Origin: CAVRXQ01 sp963838845 | Lineage (GTDB): Bacteria; Actinomycetota; Acidimicrobiia; Acidimicrobiales; Bog-793 | Length of the DNA stretch: 64,000 nt | Direction of reading: 5' to 3' | NCBI GenBank assembly: GCA_963838845.1 | Contig: CAWISR010000003.1 | Location: 806,001-870,000, forward strand | In this document: piece by piece, positions 47,269 through 55,903 of the stretch | How positions within the stretch are numbered: position 1 is the stretch's first letter | Layout: each line of letters starts with the position of its first letter | Program-made: the position numbers and the translations under genes | The notes under the pieces: model-generated | The model's database searches: none | Told to the model about the DNA's origin: nothing | What the model saw: the letters and a program-made list of their open reading frames with translations, nothing else

Positions 47269-47389
47269 GAGCAGATAACTTTCGCTCTTACGCTCGCGTT
47301 TGACCTGGTGCGAGACACATTCGCACAGCGCTGAGGCCCGTCTACCTGGCAGTCAAGAGGTTCGGGGGTTCGAGTCCCCTCGCCTCCAC
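47269..47389 (+). repeat. Direct repeat with tRNA-Ala 3' half, right boundary
   Basis: The copy begins GAGCAGATAACTTT as at 22862, shows the same block order (TTTGACCTG, GCACAGCGCT, GGCCCGT) and ends in 44 bp identical to tRNA-Ala (47346-47389). It lacks the tRNA 5' half, so it is not a gene. It marks the right end of the island. Confidence 0.85.
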
Positions 47390-47556
47390 GAAAGTCCTGC
47401 GGGAGAGACAGGCCGAAACACGAAAGCGGGACGAAACCGCCGCGGGGAAACGACGGGCGACGGCATCTCGTCCCCGCGTCAATGCGATGGGCGCTTGCCT
47501 ATCAATCACACTTACAATCCGGGTGCACGTCAAAATGGCGACAGATGGGAGCATCG

Positions 47557-47949
47557 ATGGCAGAACATCCGAACGTCGAATTGACACGCCGCGGCTATGA
47601 GGCGTTTTCCAAGGGTGACTTTGCGGCTCTCACCGACGTATTTGCGGACGACATTGTTTGGCACGTTCCGGGACCTGGGCCTCTGGCTGGCACCTACCGT
47701 GATCGCGATGCCGTCTTCGGTATGTTCGCCAGGCTCGCCGAGGAGACGGGCGGCACCTTCAGATTGGAGGTGCACGACGTGCTCGCGGATGACGACCATG
47801 CGGTGGCGTTGGTCACCGGTTTTGCATCCCGGGGAGGAAAGTCGCTCGAGAGCCGCGAAGCTCACGTGTTTCACGTCAAGGGCGGCAAGATCACCGAGTT
47901 CTGGCAGTCGACGACCGAACCCGAGGCTGCGGTCGAATTCTGGACCTGA
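47557..47949 (+). CDS. SnoaL/NTF2-like protein
   Basis: The 130-residue protein has the cone-shaped NTF2-like fold signature: RRGYEAFSKGDFAALTDVFA, DDIVWHVPGPGPLAGTYRDR and a C-terminal HVFHVKGGKITEFW. Members are small isomerases, hydrolases or ligand-binding proteins; the function here is open. ATG 47557 has GGGAG about 6 bases ahead; ATG 47545 is possible. It is the first gene beyond the island. Confidence 0.82.
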   Translation: MAEHPNVELTRRGYEAFSKGDFAALTDVFADDIVWHVPGPGPLAGTYRDRDAVFGMFARLAEETGGTFRLEVHDVLADDDHAVALVTGFASRGGKSLESREAHVFHVKGGKITEFWQSTTEPEAAVEFWT

Positions 47950-48189
47950 CGGAGAAGCATCGCCAATCCGGGTGAGCTGACCCCGCGGATCCTTCGCTTC
48001 GCGTTCGCGCAGATCGAGATCAGCAGTTCGACGAATTATCGAGATAGACGGTCGTGATAATCGCGAGAGACAACAGCGTTGTCGGCCGCCGGTCGGCGCT
48101 TTTGTGGTGGTCGGAGTCTCGTGTGTCAGGTAGCAACCCTGCCTCGCGGCCGGCCAGCGCAATCTCGGTAACGGGCGGCCGAGGTTCGG

Positions 48190-48966
48190 CTACTGATCAG
48201 ATAGCTCTGTCTCGACGACCGTGACCTCGTCGGCACGACGAATCGTGCCGGGGGTGACGACCGATGACCAGACCCCGAAAGTGCCGTCGTGGCTCTTGGC
48301 GAGGGCACGGTAAACGTCGAGATCCCGATCTAGGCCGGGTTGTGGTCGCGTCACCATCGTGCAGCGCTCACATGGTGCTTGGCCTTGGAGTTCAACTTCC
48401 CCAAGTCGAATGCGCTTGCCGGTCCACCCATCCTCCACCCACCCGACGGCGTCCGTCTCGATCACCACGTTGGGTCGGAACCGCCGAACATCCCACGTGC
48501 CTCCGGGATGAAATTCGGCCCCCTGGCGCAGGCTGGAAGTGGTCAGCAGCAGAAGCGGAAACGCATCAACGAAATGACTAGCAGGCATCGTGAACGTCAG
48601 CGCCTGGCTGGTGTCGTCCGTGGCGTCCTCAAAGTACTCAGCGACCCGGGAGCCCGAGCCGACAGCGGATACCAGCCGCACCCGACGGCCCAGCCACTCC
48701 GAGAGGACTGCGTCCGTCTCGCTGCCAGGACCGGTCAGAACGCGACCATCGGGAAGCGTGATCTCGGCTTCGCCGCCGGTCGTTAGCCGAGACGAAGCCA
48801 GCAGCAGCGGCGGCTCTCGCCGTCCGGTGAGGATATTCCCGGTTGTCTCATCGCGAATTCCCCATTCGCGATCGCCGATCGCGCCCGATGCCTCGATCAC
48901 CATCTCGGTGAGCTGCTCGCCCCGCAACGACTTGACTGGATGACGCCACAACTCGATGACCTGCAT
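48190..48966 (-). CDS. MOSC domain-containing protein
   Basis: The 258-residue protein has the MOSC N-terminal beta-barrel (VIELWRHPVKSLRGEQLTEM, GDREWGIRDE). The MOSC domain follows, with RRFRPNVVIETDA, GKRIRLGEVELQG and the cysteine motif CERCTMVTRPQPGLDRD. MOSC proteins transfer sulfur or bind molybdenum cofactor (YcbX-like), usually in N-hydroxyl compound reduction or sulfur carriage. No partner gene is adjacent. Start ATG 48966 lies behind a GGGGGGCC stretch. Confidence 0.87.
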   Translation of the reverse strand: MQVIELWRHPVKSLRGEQLTEMVIEASGAIGDREWGIRDETTGNILTGRREPPLLLASSRLTTGGEAEITLPDGRVLTGPGSETDAVLSEWLGRRVRLVSAVGSGSRVAEYFEDATDDTSQALTFTMPASHFVDAFPLLLLTTSSLRQGAEFHPGGTWDVRRFRPNVVIETDAVGWVEDGWTGKRIRLGEVELQGQAPCERCTMVTRPQPGLDRDLDVYRALAKSHDGTFGVWSSVVTPGTIRRADEVTVVETELSDQ

Positions 48967-49139
48967 GGCGGCCCCCCTTTCAAACTCGACTCCTCTGGCG
49001 TGGCTGCCGACCGCCGACCGAGGCCCCTAGCGAAGCGCTCCTGCAAGTAACGGACGATGCTCGACAGTTAAATCTGAAACCATCCGGTAGAAGAGCGCAG
49101 AAGTGCTCGGTCCGGGGGATCACTTGATAGAGAAGCTCC

Positions 49140-49790
49140 CTACACGAGGCGACGCTCGGTTGCCCAACGGGTGAGCTGGTGGCGGTTCGAAAGCTGGAGC
49201 TTGCGCAGAACGGCCGAGACGTGACTCTCGACAGTCTTTACCGAGATTGACAATTCCTTTGCGAGCTCCTTGTACGAGTACCCACGCGCGATCAAACGGA
49301 GGACGTCGCGCTCTCGCGGTGACAGCAAATCGAGTTCCGGGTCAAAGCTCGGGATCGCGTCGCCGGGCAGGGCTGCAAAGGCGTCGAGAACGAAGCCGGC
49401 AAGACGAGGTGAGAAGACGACGTCTCCCTCCGCTACTCGCCGTATGGCGTCCACGAGCTCGGACCCGGCGATCGTCTTTGTCACGTAGCCGCGTGCTCCG
49501 GCACGAATGACCGCAATCACATCCTCGGGCGCGTCGGAGACCGAAAGTGCGAGGAAGCGGATCTCGGGATGTAGTTGGTGCAGCGCGGAAACAACGGTCG
49601 CGCCGCTTCCGCCGGGAAGATGGATGTCGATCAAGACGACGTCCGGGAGGCGCTCGGAGATGAGCTCGATGGCTGGAGCAACGTCATCGGCTTCGCCGAT
49701 GACGTCGACCGCGTCACCGAGCTCGGCGCGCACCCCTGCGAGGAAGAGCGCATGGTCGTCAACGAGGAAGACGCGAGGACGGGCGATCAC
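49140..49790 (-). CDS. Response regulator, NarL/FixJ family
   Basis: The 216-residue regulator has a receiver domain with acidic pocket DD (11-12), phospho-acceptor D55 in LIDIHLPG and K in YVTKTIAG. A LuxR-type helix-turn-helix lies at about 150-210 (LSPRERDVLRLIARGYSYKE, KTVESHVSAVLRKL). The histidine kinase gene ends 6 bp upstream, so the two form a two-component pair. A role in membrane or cell-wall stress is inferred from the kinase's PspC domain. Confidence 0.92.
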   Translation of the reverse strand: MIARPRVFLVDDHALFLAGVRAELGDAVDVIGEADDVAPAIELISERLPDVVLIDIHLPGGSGATVVSALHQLHPEIRFLALSVSDAPEDVIAVIRAGARGYVTKTIAGSELVDAIRRVAEGDVVFSPRLAGFVLDAFAALPGDAIPSFDPELDLLSPRERDVLRLIARGYSYKELAKELSISVKTVESHVSAVLRKLQLSNRHQLTRWATERRLV

Positions 49791-49796
49791 GCCGCG

Positions 49797-50984
49797 CTAC
49801 CGCCGCGCCATCGTGAGGATGATCTCGGTGCCTTCGCCTGGGCTGCTCCTCACCGTGGTACGTCCACCGTGGCGCGCCATTCGTCCGCGGATCGACTCGG
49901 AGAGTCCACGTCGATCGGGGGACACCGCCTTCTCTTCGAAGCCCTGACCGCGATCACGCACGTACATCGCCACCGAGTTCGGATCGACCTCGACGAACAA
50001 GGAGACCTCGTCCGCGCCCGACCACTTGGCTGCGTTGACCGTCGCCTCGCGACCGGCCTCGACCAAGGAGCGCAGATCGTCATCGAGAGCACAGTCACCG
50101 ACGACCACCGCTTCGACGGGGACACCGTGCCTCGCTTCGACGTCGCGCTGGATGCGCTCAATCGCCGCCGACATCGTCGCGTCCTCGTCGGAAAGCTGAC
50201 CCGGGGCCCGTCCTTCGAAGAGCCAGTTGCGCAGCTCGCGCTCCTGGGAGCGGGCGAGCTTCACGACCTCGTGGGGATCGCCGGCCGAGCGCTGGATGAG
50301 GGCAAGAGTCTGCAGCACCGAGTCGTGCACGCGTGCCGCCATGTCGGCGCGCTCCTCCGCACGTGCGCGCGCCTGGCGCTCGTCGACGAGGTCACGGGCG
50401 ACGTGGAGCCACCACGGTCCGAAGAGGACGAAGGCGCCCGCAACGACGAGAAGCAGGCCGAGGACAGGATGGATCAACCCGAGGCTCCGGCCATGGGTGA
50501 GGAGGTAAAAGCCGTAGGCCACGAGGGCAGCGCCGGAAAAGAGGCGGATCACGAGAAGGCGCCAGGAGCGACGTCCCGTGAAAGTGATCGCCGACAGTGG
50601 CTCGAGTTCTCTTTCGAGGATGGCGCGCTCGTCGAGGCTCACGTTCCGCCATACGAGCACGAGACCACCCGCCGTGATGAACAGTGGCCAAGCGATGGTG
50701 TTCAGCCACGCCGCGCCAGCAAACGAAGCGACGATGAGGACGAGGGCCAACAAGGGGACCAGCGCGAGCACGAGTGCGATTCCCCGCTTGTCCGCGACGG
50801 CGCGGGAGACGGCACTTTTCTCCTCGCCCTCGACCGGAAGGAACAGCCAGGCGAGAACGTAGACCGTAATTCCGAATCCGCCGGCGAGCGTGCTGAGAAC
50901 GAACGCGGCGCGGACGACTGTTTTGTCGACGCCCAAGCGGTTCGAGAGACCCTCGGCCACGCCCCCAACCACGCGCTCGTGCAT
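49797..50984 (-). CDS. Sensor histidine kinase with N-terminal PspC domain
   Basis: The 395-residue protein starts with a PspC domain (HERVVGGVAEGLSNRLGVDK to VYVLAWLFLP). Several membrane segments follow. The HisKA_3 dimerisation helix carries H220 in RVHDSVLQTLALIQ, and an ATPase domain ends it (EATVNAAKWSGADEV, DRGQGFEE). This is the DesK/LiaS-like type common in actinobacteria. ATG 50984 cuts into the usual start of a PspC domain (LRRT lies upstream); TTG 50996 would include it. The frame is open much further upstream without sense, and the true N-terminus is uncertain. Confidence 0.88.
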   Translation of the reverse strand: MHERVVGGVAEGLSNRLGVDKTVVRAAFVLSTLAGGFGITVYVLAWLFLPVEGEEKSAVSRAVADKRGIALVLALVPLLALVLIVASFAGAAWLNTIAWPLFITAGGLVLVWRNVSLDERAILERELEPLSAITFTGRRSWRLLVIRLFSGAALVAYGFYLLTHGRSLGLIHPVLGLLLVVAGAFVLFGPWWLHVARDLVDERQARARAEERADMAARVHDSVLQTLALIQRSAGDPHEVVKLARSQERELRNWLFEGRAPGQLSDEDATMSAAIERIQRDVEARHGVPVEAVVVGDCALDDDLRSLVEAGREATVNAAKWSGADEVSLFVEVDPNSVAMYVRDRGQGFEEKAVSPDRRGLSESIRGRMARHGGRTTVRSSPGEGTEIILTMARR

Positions 50985-51452
50985 CGTCCGGCGCAATGGT
51001 CCTGGTCGACGCGGTGTTCTCCACCACCTTTCGCGGTGCCAAGATCCGCGGTCGCCCGGTCCCCACCAGGCGCCGGAGGGGACTCGCGACCATGGCGCGG
51101 TTCGGTGTCCGAGTTCATCGCTCGTCGCTCGGTCTCGCCGCGTATCGATAGGGCGCGTGCCCCGTGCCGGGTCTGTGGAACCTGGCAATCGCTGCATTGC
51201 GCACCGCCACCAGGGTGGCCGCGGACCGTTGCGGACGTCAGGTGAAAGGCGGCCGGCCGCGGGCTGCTGGCCTTGGCCGACGACGCCGGAGCGGGGTGAC
51301 GCCGACTCTGAGGACGTTTCGATGACTCGATGATCGCGCCCTCGCGGCGCACTCGGCATCAGGGAGGACCCTGACCGCCAGCAGGCCCAGTCAGGGATGA
51401 ATCCGGGTCGCTCCCGATTCACATCGTCTAGGCGTCGCCCAATGATGTTCGC
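50985..51452. other. Divergent promoter region between two PspC genes
   Basis: These 468 bp separate the kinase (-) and the PspC protein (+). Three frames are open on the minus strand, but none carries a recognisable domain beyond the kinase N-terminus. A pair of CAGGG-rich blocks, CATCAGGGAGGACCCTGA at 51357 and CAGTCAGGG at 51389, could be regulatory. Nothing else is visible. Confidence 0.45.
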
Positions 51453-51710
51453 ATGACAGAACACCCGATTGAAAACCACGACAACCCGCTCCGGCGGACC
51501 ACCAACGGGCGGATCGTCGCTGGCGTGGCGGGCGGCATCGCCGAGTACTTCGACGTCGATGTAGCCGTCGTGCGGTTGGCTTTCGTTGCCTTCACGCTGC
51601 TCGGGGGAATCGGCGCACCGCTCTACGCGGCGGCCTGGCTGCTCATCCCCGAAGCCGGCGCTGACGCGTCCGTTGCGGCGGAACTGCTTCGTCGGCACCA
51701 GGCCGCCTGA
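51453..51710 (+). CDS. PspC domain protein
   Basis: The 85-residue protein is a single PspC domain: NPLRRTTNGRIVAGVAGGIA, EYFDVDVAVVRLAFVAFTLL and YAAAWLLIPE. Its amphipathic and membrane helices place it in the cytoplasmic membrane. It closely resembles the N-terminus of the divergent histidine kinase, so the pair may share a signal or interact. A DUF1707 gene follows 63 bp later. Confidence 0.88.
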   Translation: MTEHPIENHDNPLRRTTNGRIVAGVAGGIAEYFDVDVAVVRLAFVAFTLLGGIGAPLYAAAWLLIPEAGADASVAAELLRRHQAA

Positions 51711-51773
51711 GCCGTCCCCTCCATTGCCGAATAAGCGCGAGACGAAAGAGCGCAAAGGAAAGAGAGCACCTCG

Positions 51774-52259
51774 ATGAGCGGCTACAACGTCCCCTCTTGG
51801 TCCCCGAAATCCGCGTGGCGGCGGGGATCCGAATCAGTGCCCCCTTCTGAACTGCGAGTCTCCGATGCCGAGCGGCACGAAGTCGTCGACGCCCTCTCGA
51901 AACACTTTGCCGACGGCCGACTCGACCAGACGGAATTCGATGAGCGGATGGGCAAGGCGATGTCAGCGAAGACGCGAGCCGACCTCTCCGGACTTCTGGT
52001 GGATCTCCCAACGTTTGGCGACCAGTCCGAGCCTTCCGTTCGCATGCACCGGCGATCGCGTGGCGTCCTGGTCTTTGTCGCGGTGGGTTTGCTCTTCTTG
52101 GCCCTGTCCGGCCCTTGGTGGTGGAATCCCTGGGCCGTCGGTCACGCGACGTTCCCCCTCTTGATCCTTGTGTTCATCGCGATCCTGCTCTTGCGCCGCT
52201 CATGGCGGGGTTGGCACTACCACCACCCGGCCGATCACGAGGCGATCCATCACCCCTAG
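51774..52259 (+). CDS. DUF1707 (SHOCT-like) membrane protein
   Basis: The 161-residue protein has the DUF1707 motif LRVSDAERHEVVDALSKHFA, DGRLDQTEFDERMGKAMSAK and TRADLSGLLVDLP at about 28-85. Two hydrophobic segments follow (VLVFVAVGLLFLALSGPWWW and FPLLILVFIAILLL). It ends in a His-rich tail. The motif often occurs with PspC and LiaF-like proteins of envelope stress, in agreement with its neighbours. Confidence 0.87.
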   Translation: MSGYNVPSWSPKSAWRRGSESVPPSELRVSDAERHEVVDALSKHFADGRLDQTEFDERMGKAMSAKTRADLSGLLVDLPTFGDQSEPSVRMHRRSRGVLVFVAVGLLFLALSGPWWWNPWAVGHATFPLLILVFIAILLLRRSWRGWHYHHPADHEAIHHP

Positions 52260-52337
52260 GCATTTCGAGCGTTTGCGAGCAAGCCGGGCTCGACAGATTT
52301 AGCGCTGTCCTTCCTAAAGGTCTACGCCGATGGGTGG

Positions 52338-53381
52338 TCAATAGACCCAGACCGTTATCCCGATAGGTGCGAGGTTTTCTGCCCAGATCCAATCGATGGC
52401 TTCGTTGGAGACCCGCACGCAACCATGGGAGACGGGATACGGCGGAACGTAGCTGTCGCCGTGAATTGCGAAGCCTTCGTCGAAGAAACGAGGGCGCCAG
52501 AGGGCTCCCAACGTATCGATGACCAACCCGTCCACGACGCGGCCGATGCTGAAGACACCTTGAGGTGTTATCGCAACGCTCGTCACCCCGTCTTCGGTGT
52601 AGGTGTAGCCCCCACCCGTCGAAGTGTTGAGCACGTATTGCAGAGAACCGTTCCTCACGAACATCAGTAGGTCGGTTCCGAGATCGACATCGATCGCATC
52701 GCCCGAGGTCGTGCGCGGATGAGGAAAAATGCCTTCGTTCAGCGCTGTCACGAACTGCGCATCGACGACGCCCGTGCGGTCCAGCCCCGCAGCTTTCTCG
52801 AGGGCGTACACGGCCTGCTGGGTCGCGTCTCCGAAAACGCCGTCGGGGGTTCCGAGCCAATACCCAAGAGCGCTCAGCCTTTGCTGAAGGAGTGCCACCT
52901 CAGGACCGCTCGCTCCCTCCGCGAGTGTGGTTCCGGGAGCCAGAACGAAGGGGAGCTCAGTGTCGACATCCTCGACAGCGGGGACGCTGGTGGCAGCACG
53001 GAAATCGCCAGCTGCCCTAACCGAAGCTCGAAGGAACACCTTTCCCTTCGTTTGAAAGGAACACCGAAAGACTGCGATGCCCTTTCGGTTCGTCCTTGCG
53101 GCCCGGAGGTTGACAAAGCGGCCATTCTTTTGACGACGAAGAAAGACAATCCGCCCTGCGTCACGTGGCGCGACGAAGGCTTCGATTCTCGTCATCTCGC
53201 CAGGCTTTACGGCGGTGGCAGCGAGTGTCAGCGAGACGTGAGAAGTGACCAAAATCGCCGGATCGTCCCGCAGCCCGGAAGTTCGACCGGTTTGAGCAGC
53301 ACCCGCAGAACTCGCAGCGATCGCGGAAGTCACAAGGAAGGTCGTCAACCACAAGCACACCTTGCGCAAGGGGGCATTCAC
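52338..53381 (-). CDS. L,D-transpeptidase with peptidoglycan-binding domain
   Basis: The 347-residue secreted protein starts at GTG 53381 with a signal peptide (KVCLWLTTFLVTSAIAASSA). A beta-rich region and a PG_binding_1 domain (LLQQRLSALGYWLGTPDG, FGDATQQAVYALEKAAGL) follow. A YkuD catalytic domain ends it, with FAIHGDSYVPPYPVSHGCVR; nucleophile Cys is near residue 321. It forms 3-3 cross-links in peptidoglycan or anchors proteins. It converges on the DUF1707 gene. Confidence 0.92.
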   Translation of the reverse strand: MNAPLRKVCLWLTTFLVTSAIAASSAGAAQTGRTSGLRDDPAILVTSHVSLTLAATAVKPGEMTRIEAFVAPRDAGRIVFLRRQKNGRFVNLRAARTNRKGIAVFRCSFQTKGKVFLRASVRAAGDFRAATSVPAVEDVDTELPFVLAPGTTLAEGASGPEVALLQQRLSALGYWLGTPDGVFGDATQQAVYALEKAAGLDRTGVVDAQFVTALNEGIFPHPRTTSGDAIDVDLGTDLLMFVRNGSLQYVLNTSTGGGYTYTEDGVTSVAITPQGVFSIGRVVDGLVIDTLGALWRPRFFDEGFAIHGDSYVPPYPVSHGCVRVSNEAIDWIWAENLAPIGITVWVY

Positions 53382-53897
53382 GGTGCACGAATTATTGAGC
53401 TAGAGCGCATCGCCTGTCGAGGCGACTGGGGTCATTCAGTACCGACGCGCGTCGAGCCCACCCCGCTCTGAGATTGTCTCGTCGTCGAAGCCCACCTTCG
53501 CGAGGGCGCCGGATCCGGGACTAGCTGCACTTCTCAGCTGAATCTCAGCGGACAGCATCGTCGAGCGATGATGACAACGGGTCGCCAGTCGGTTGCCGAC
53601 CCTCGGCGCTTCGGGATGCGCTCCCACCTCCACCTGCCGACATCGTCATCCGCTGGTCCTCCTTCTCCGGAGTGGCCATCCGTGAAGCGAAAATGGTTCG
53701 GACTGCCGCCGCCGGATCATCTACCAGGTCGATGGTGCCCAGTGCGTCGTGCGGGTGACGCCGTCCGGCGGCCTGTGGCCTCGACAAGAGATCCACGCTG
53801 AAACGGGCTCGAGCGAACGCGGAAGGGCTCGATGGGCAGCCGGCCGCCAGGCGCAGATCATTGGCGGGTCAGGTTTGGCTGGCGCCACACTCGTCTG
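53382..53897. other. Intergenic region upstream of the L,D-transpeptidase
   Basis: These 516 bp contain no firm gene. One minus-strand frame at 53545-53649 (34 residues, MTMSAGGGGSASRSAEG...) has AGGAGG about 8 bases before its ATG and might be a small peptide, but it has no other support. The stretch should contain the promoter of the transpeptidase. I did not recognise a ydaO-type or other riboswitch. Confidence 0.4.
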
Positions 53898-54230
53898 ATG
53901 GAAGAAGCCATCCCAATCCTTCGAACCAGTGACGCAGGCCGCTCACTTGAGCGGTACGCCCGGCTTGGCTACTCAAAGGAGTGGGAGCATCGATTCGAGC
54001 CGACATTTCCGGCCTTCGTGAGCGTCGCTCGCAATGGAGGCTCACGCCTGTTTCTTTCGGAGCACGAAGGCGACGCGACGCCGGACACCCTTGTCTATCT
54101 CCGAGTGCACGACCTAGAGGCAGTGGCAAACGAGTTCGGCCGCGAGATCGTTGAACAGCCGTGGGGTCGAGAAGTACATCTCACAGATCCGGACGGCAAT
54201 CGATTCGCGATAGGAGCGGCCGCCGACTAG
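53898..54230 (+). CDS. VOC superfamily protein, bleomycin-resistance-like
   Basis: The 110-residue protein has the layout of bleomycin-binding VOC proteins: EAIPILRTSDAGRSLERYAR, LGYSKEWEHRFEP, RLFLSEHEGDATPDTLVYLR and VHLTDPDGNRFAIG. The usual metal ligands are not all present, as in drug-binding members. ATG 53898 is the first start before the fold; a longer frame upstream is not VOC-like. Binding of a glycopeptide drug is only a family-based guess. Confidence 0.8.
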   Translation: MEEAIPILRTSDAGRSLERYARLGYSKEWEHRFEPTFPAFVSVARNGGSRLFLSEHEGDATPDTLVYLRVHDLEAVANEFGREIVEQPWGREVHLTDPDGNRFAIGAAAD

Positions 54231-54349
54231 CCCGACCAACGTCGTCGCGACGATCCGGCGATAGGTGCGAATGGTCAAGTTGCCGCTCGACGATTCCGGA
54301 TAGAAAACCCGCTCGTCGCGTGCACTACGAGACCGACCGCGAGTCCGAG

Positions 54350-54826
54350 CTAGTCGCCCCCTTGGCCTCCCCAACGTCCGTCTCCGAAGTCCCGCAACGG
54401 CGGCCCGGAGAAGTAGTACTGGGCCAACCGGAGCACCTGCCTCTCATCAAGCTCGTCAATATCGACCCGCACATCGGCCACCACTTTGGCGGCGACCTCG
54501 GGGGCATGCTTTTCCGCGTACGCGACCCAATGGTGAGACGCGTTTGCCTTCCCCCCGCCGTGGCCTAAAAGCAGAATCGTCCCCGCCGGTCTCAAAGCTT
54601 CGGTGAGCTCGTGCCAGTACTCCGGACTGTCGTCCTCGTAGGTGCCTTTTGGGTTTCCGGCGCGATGGTGAATCTTGTGGAACAGACCACGCGGATCGGT
54701 TGCGACAATGCGCTCCGGGCGTTCGCCAGGTGAGGCGTCCGTCGGATAGATCGTGCTATCGCGGAAATCGATCACTGCGACGACGTTTTTGTCTCGGACG
54801 AGCTCAAGGTTGTCAACCATCGTCAT
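54350..54826 (-). CDS. Release-factor-like (baeRF) translational machinery protein
   Basis: The 158-residue protein resembles the small bacterial eRF1-like proteins annotated as translational machinery protein. Matching pieces are NVVAVIDFRDSTIY, FHKIHHRAGN, YWHELTEALRPAGTILLLGH and KHAPEVAAKVVADVRVDIDEL then LAQYYF. Their role is not settled (ribosome-associated or stress-linked). ATG 54826 has GGGAGGAAGT ahead. The C-terminus ends with a short Gly-rich tail. Confidence 0.68.
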   Translation of the reverse strand: MTMVDNLELVRDKNVVAVIDFRDSTIYPTDASPGERPERIVATDPRGLFHKIHHRAGNPKGTYEDDSPEYWHELTEALRPAGTILLLGHGGGKANASHHWVAYAEKHAPEVAAKVVADVRVDIDELDERQVLRLAQYYFSGPPLRDFGDGRWGGQGGD

Positions 54827-55224
54827 ACTTCCTCCCGTTTCGTTATGAGGTCATCCTGTTCAGGATGTCTTCAGGACCTATTTCTAGATTTCTGCCAAGG
54901 GGTTCGGCTCTTAGTGACCTGGAGGATCGGCCGGGAACGCGCCGAAGAAATTGCGAGCAAACGAGCCCGCGATGGTTGAGGCATCCTTCCAGTTACTCCA
55001 ACGATGCCGTTGCTGGATATCTGGCACAACTGTGCGCAGCGCCTGCCGGAGTCGCGACAACCACCGCGACGGCGGCGACGACGAAGGCCTTGCTTATACG
55101 GAACCTTTGGCCCTTGGTCGAACCGCCGTTCGTTCGTAGGTACGATCTGGACGCGCTAAAAGAACATCGTCTCTTTCGCCGTGCAACGGCGTGTCGGAAT
55201 CGGTGAGGAAGAGGTCGGTCAGCT
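54827..55224. other. Divergent intergenic region with a hairpin
   Basis: These 398 bp lie between the release-factor-like gene (-) and the universal stress protein (+). They contain no supportable gene. A perfect 7-bp stem CATCCTG-TT-CAGGATG (54852-54867), nested in AGGTC/GACCT (54848-54879), lies 22 bp upstream of the minus-strand start, so in its leader or promoter. Confidence 0.5.
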
Positions 55225-55701
55225 ATGTCACGAACTACTCCGACAACGAAGCCCAAGACGGGTGGCATTGTCGTCGGCGTTGATGGTTCGCCGTCGTCAA
55301 AGAAGGCTCTCGCCTGGGCAGCCACGCAAGCGCGACTCACCGGTTCGCGCCTGTACGCCATCGCGACGTGGCACACGCCGTTGAGTTATGGCTGGCCACC
55401 TCCATGGCCGGAAGGTTTCAACCAGGAGGCTGAATCCAAGGCCGTACTCGAAGAGACGGTCGCTGAGGTTCTCGGGACCGATCCCGAGATCGAAATCACA
55501 ACCGAGGTCCTCGAGGGTTATCCCGCTCTTCTGCTCGCCGAGCGGTCCAGAAGTGCATCGCTCATGGTCGTTGGTTGCCGTGGCCACGGCGAGTTCGCCG
55601 GAATGCTGCTCGGTTCCGTGAGCGAATACCTCTCGACACATGCGCACTGCCCCGTCGTTATCATCCGAGATCACGAGGAAATCGACCCTTCGAGATTGTG
55701 A
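55225..55701 (+). CDS. Universal stress protein (UspA family)
   Basis: The 158-residue protein has VVGVDGSPSSKKALAWAATQ at the start. The ATP-binding pattern G-2x-G-9x-G-S follows in VVGCRGHGEFAGMLLGSVSE, then THAHCPVVIIR. This marks the ATP-binding class of Usp. It acts in stress or dormancy physiology; the partner is unknown. It stands alone, with its promoter in the preceding divergent region. Confidence 0.92.
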   Translation: MSRTTPTTKPKTGGIVVGVDGSPSSKKALAWAATQARLTGSRLYAIATWHTPLSYGWPPPWPEGFNQEAESKAVLEETVAEVLGTDPEIEITTEVLEGYPALLLAERSRSASLMVVGCRGHGEFAGMLLGSVSEYLSTHAHCPVVIIRDHEEIDPSRL

Positions 55702-55903
55702 ACGCGACCCGACTCCGAGTCGCGAGGTTCGAGAGATCGATTCGACGATCGGGTTATGCGAGTTCGCCCGTCTTGGTTCCGTGCGCACCTCCGCAGCGGT
55801 GAGGATCTAGCCACCGAGGCTTTTGACGAGAGCGAGCTCGCACTCTGCCCTTAGAAGTGCTGGTGTGGCGTCCGTCGACCTCCGATCACTTCGCGTCCTG
55901 GCG

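Larger units (their letters stand above)
21526..47389. mobile_element. Genomic island at tRNA-Ala, about 26 kb, catabolic cargo
   Basis: The region between the intact tRNA-Ala and a 44-bp direct copy of its 3' half holds accessory metabolism (25 or so genes), while both flanks hold ordinary chromosomal genes. A third partial copy at 22938 divides it into a 1.4-kb unit with adenine deaminase and a 24.4-kb unit. This suggests two serial insertions at the same tRNA. No integrase, transposase or conjugation gene is visible, so the element is probably immobile now. Boundaries come from the repeats, not from base composition. Confidence 0.75.

Noticed and set aside
50985..51120. Alternative N-terminus for the PspC histidine kinase (MNSDTEPRHGRESPP...) in another frame, implying a further frameshift
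   Set aside because: The stretch has no recognisable domain and three frames are open; the kinase can start at 50984 or 50996 without a frameshift.
53545..53649. 34-residue frame on the minus strand with AGGAGG upstream
   Set aside because: The ribosome-binding-like site is suggestive, but low-complexity composition and no similarity leave it unsupported.
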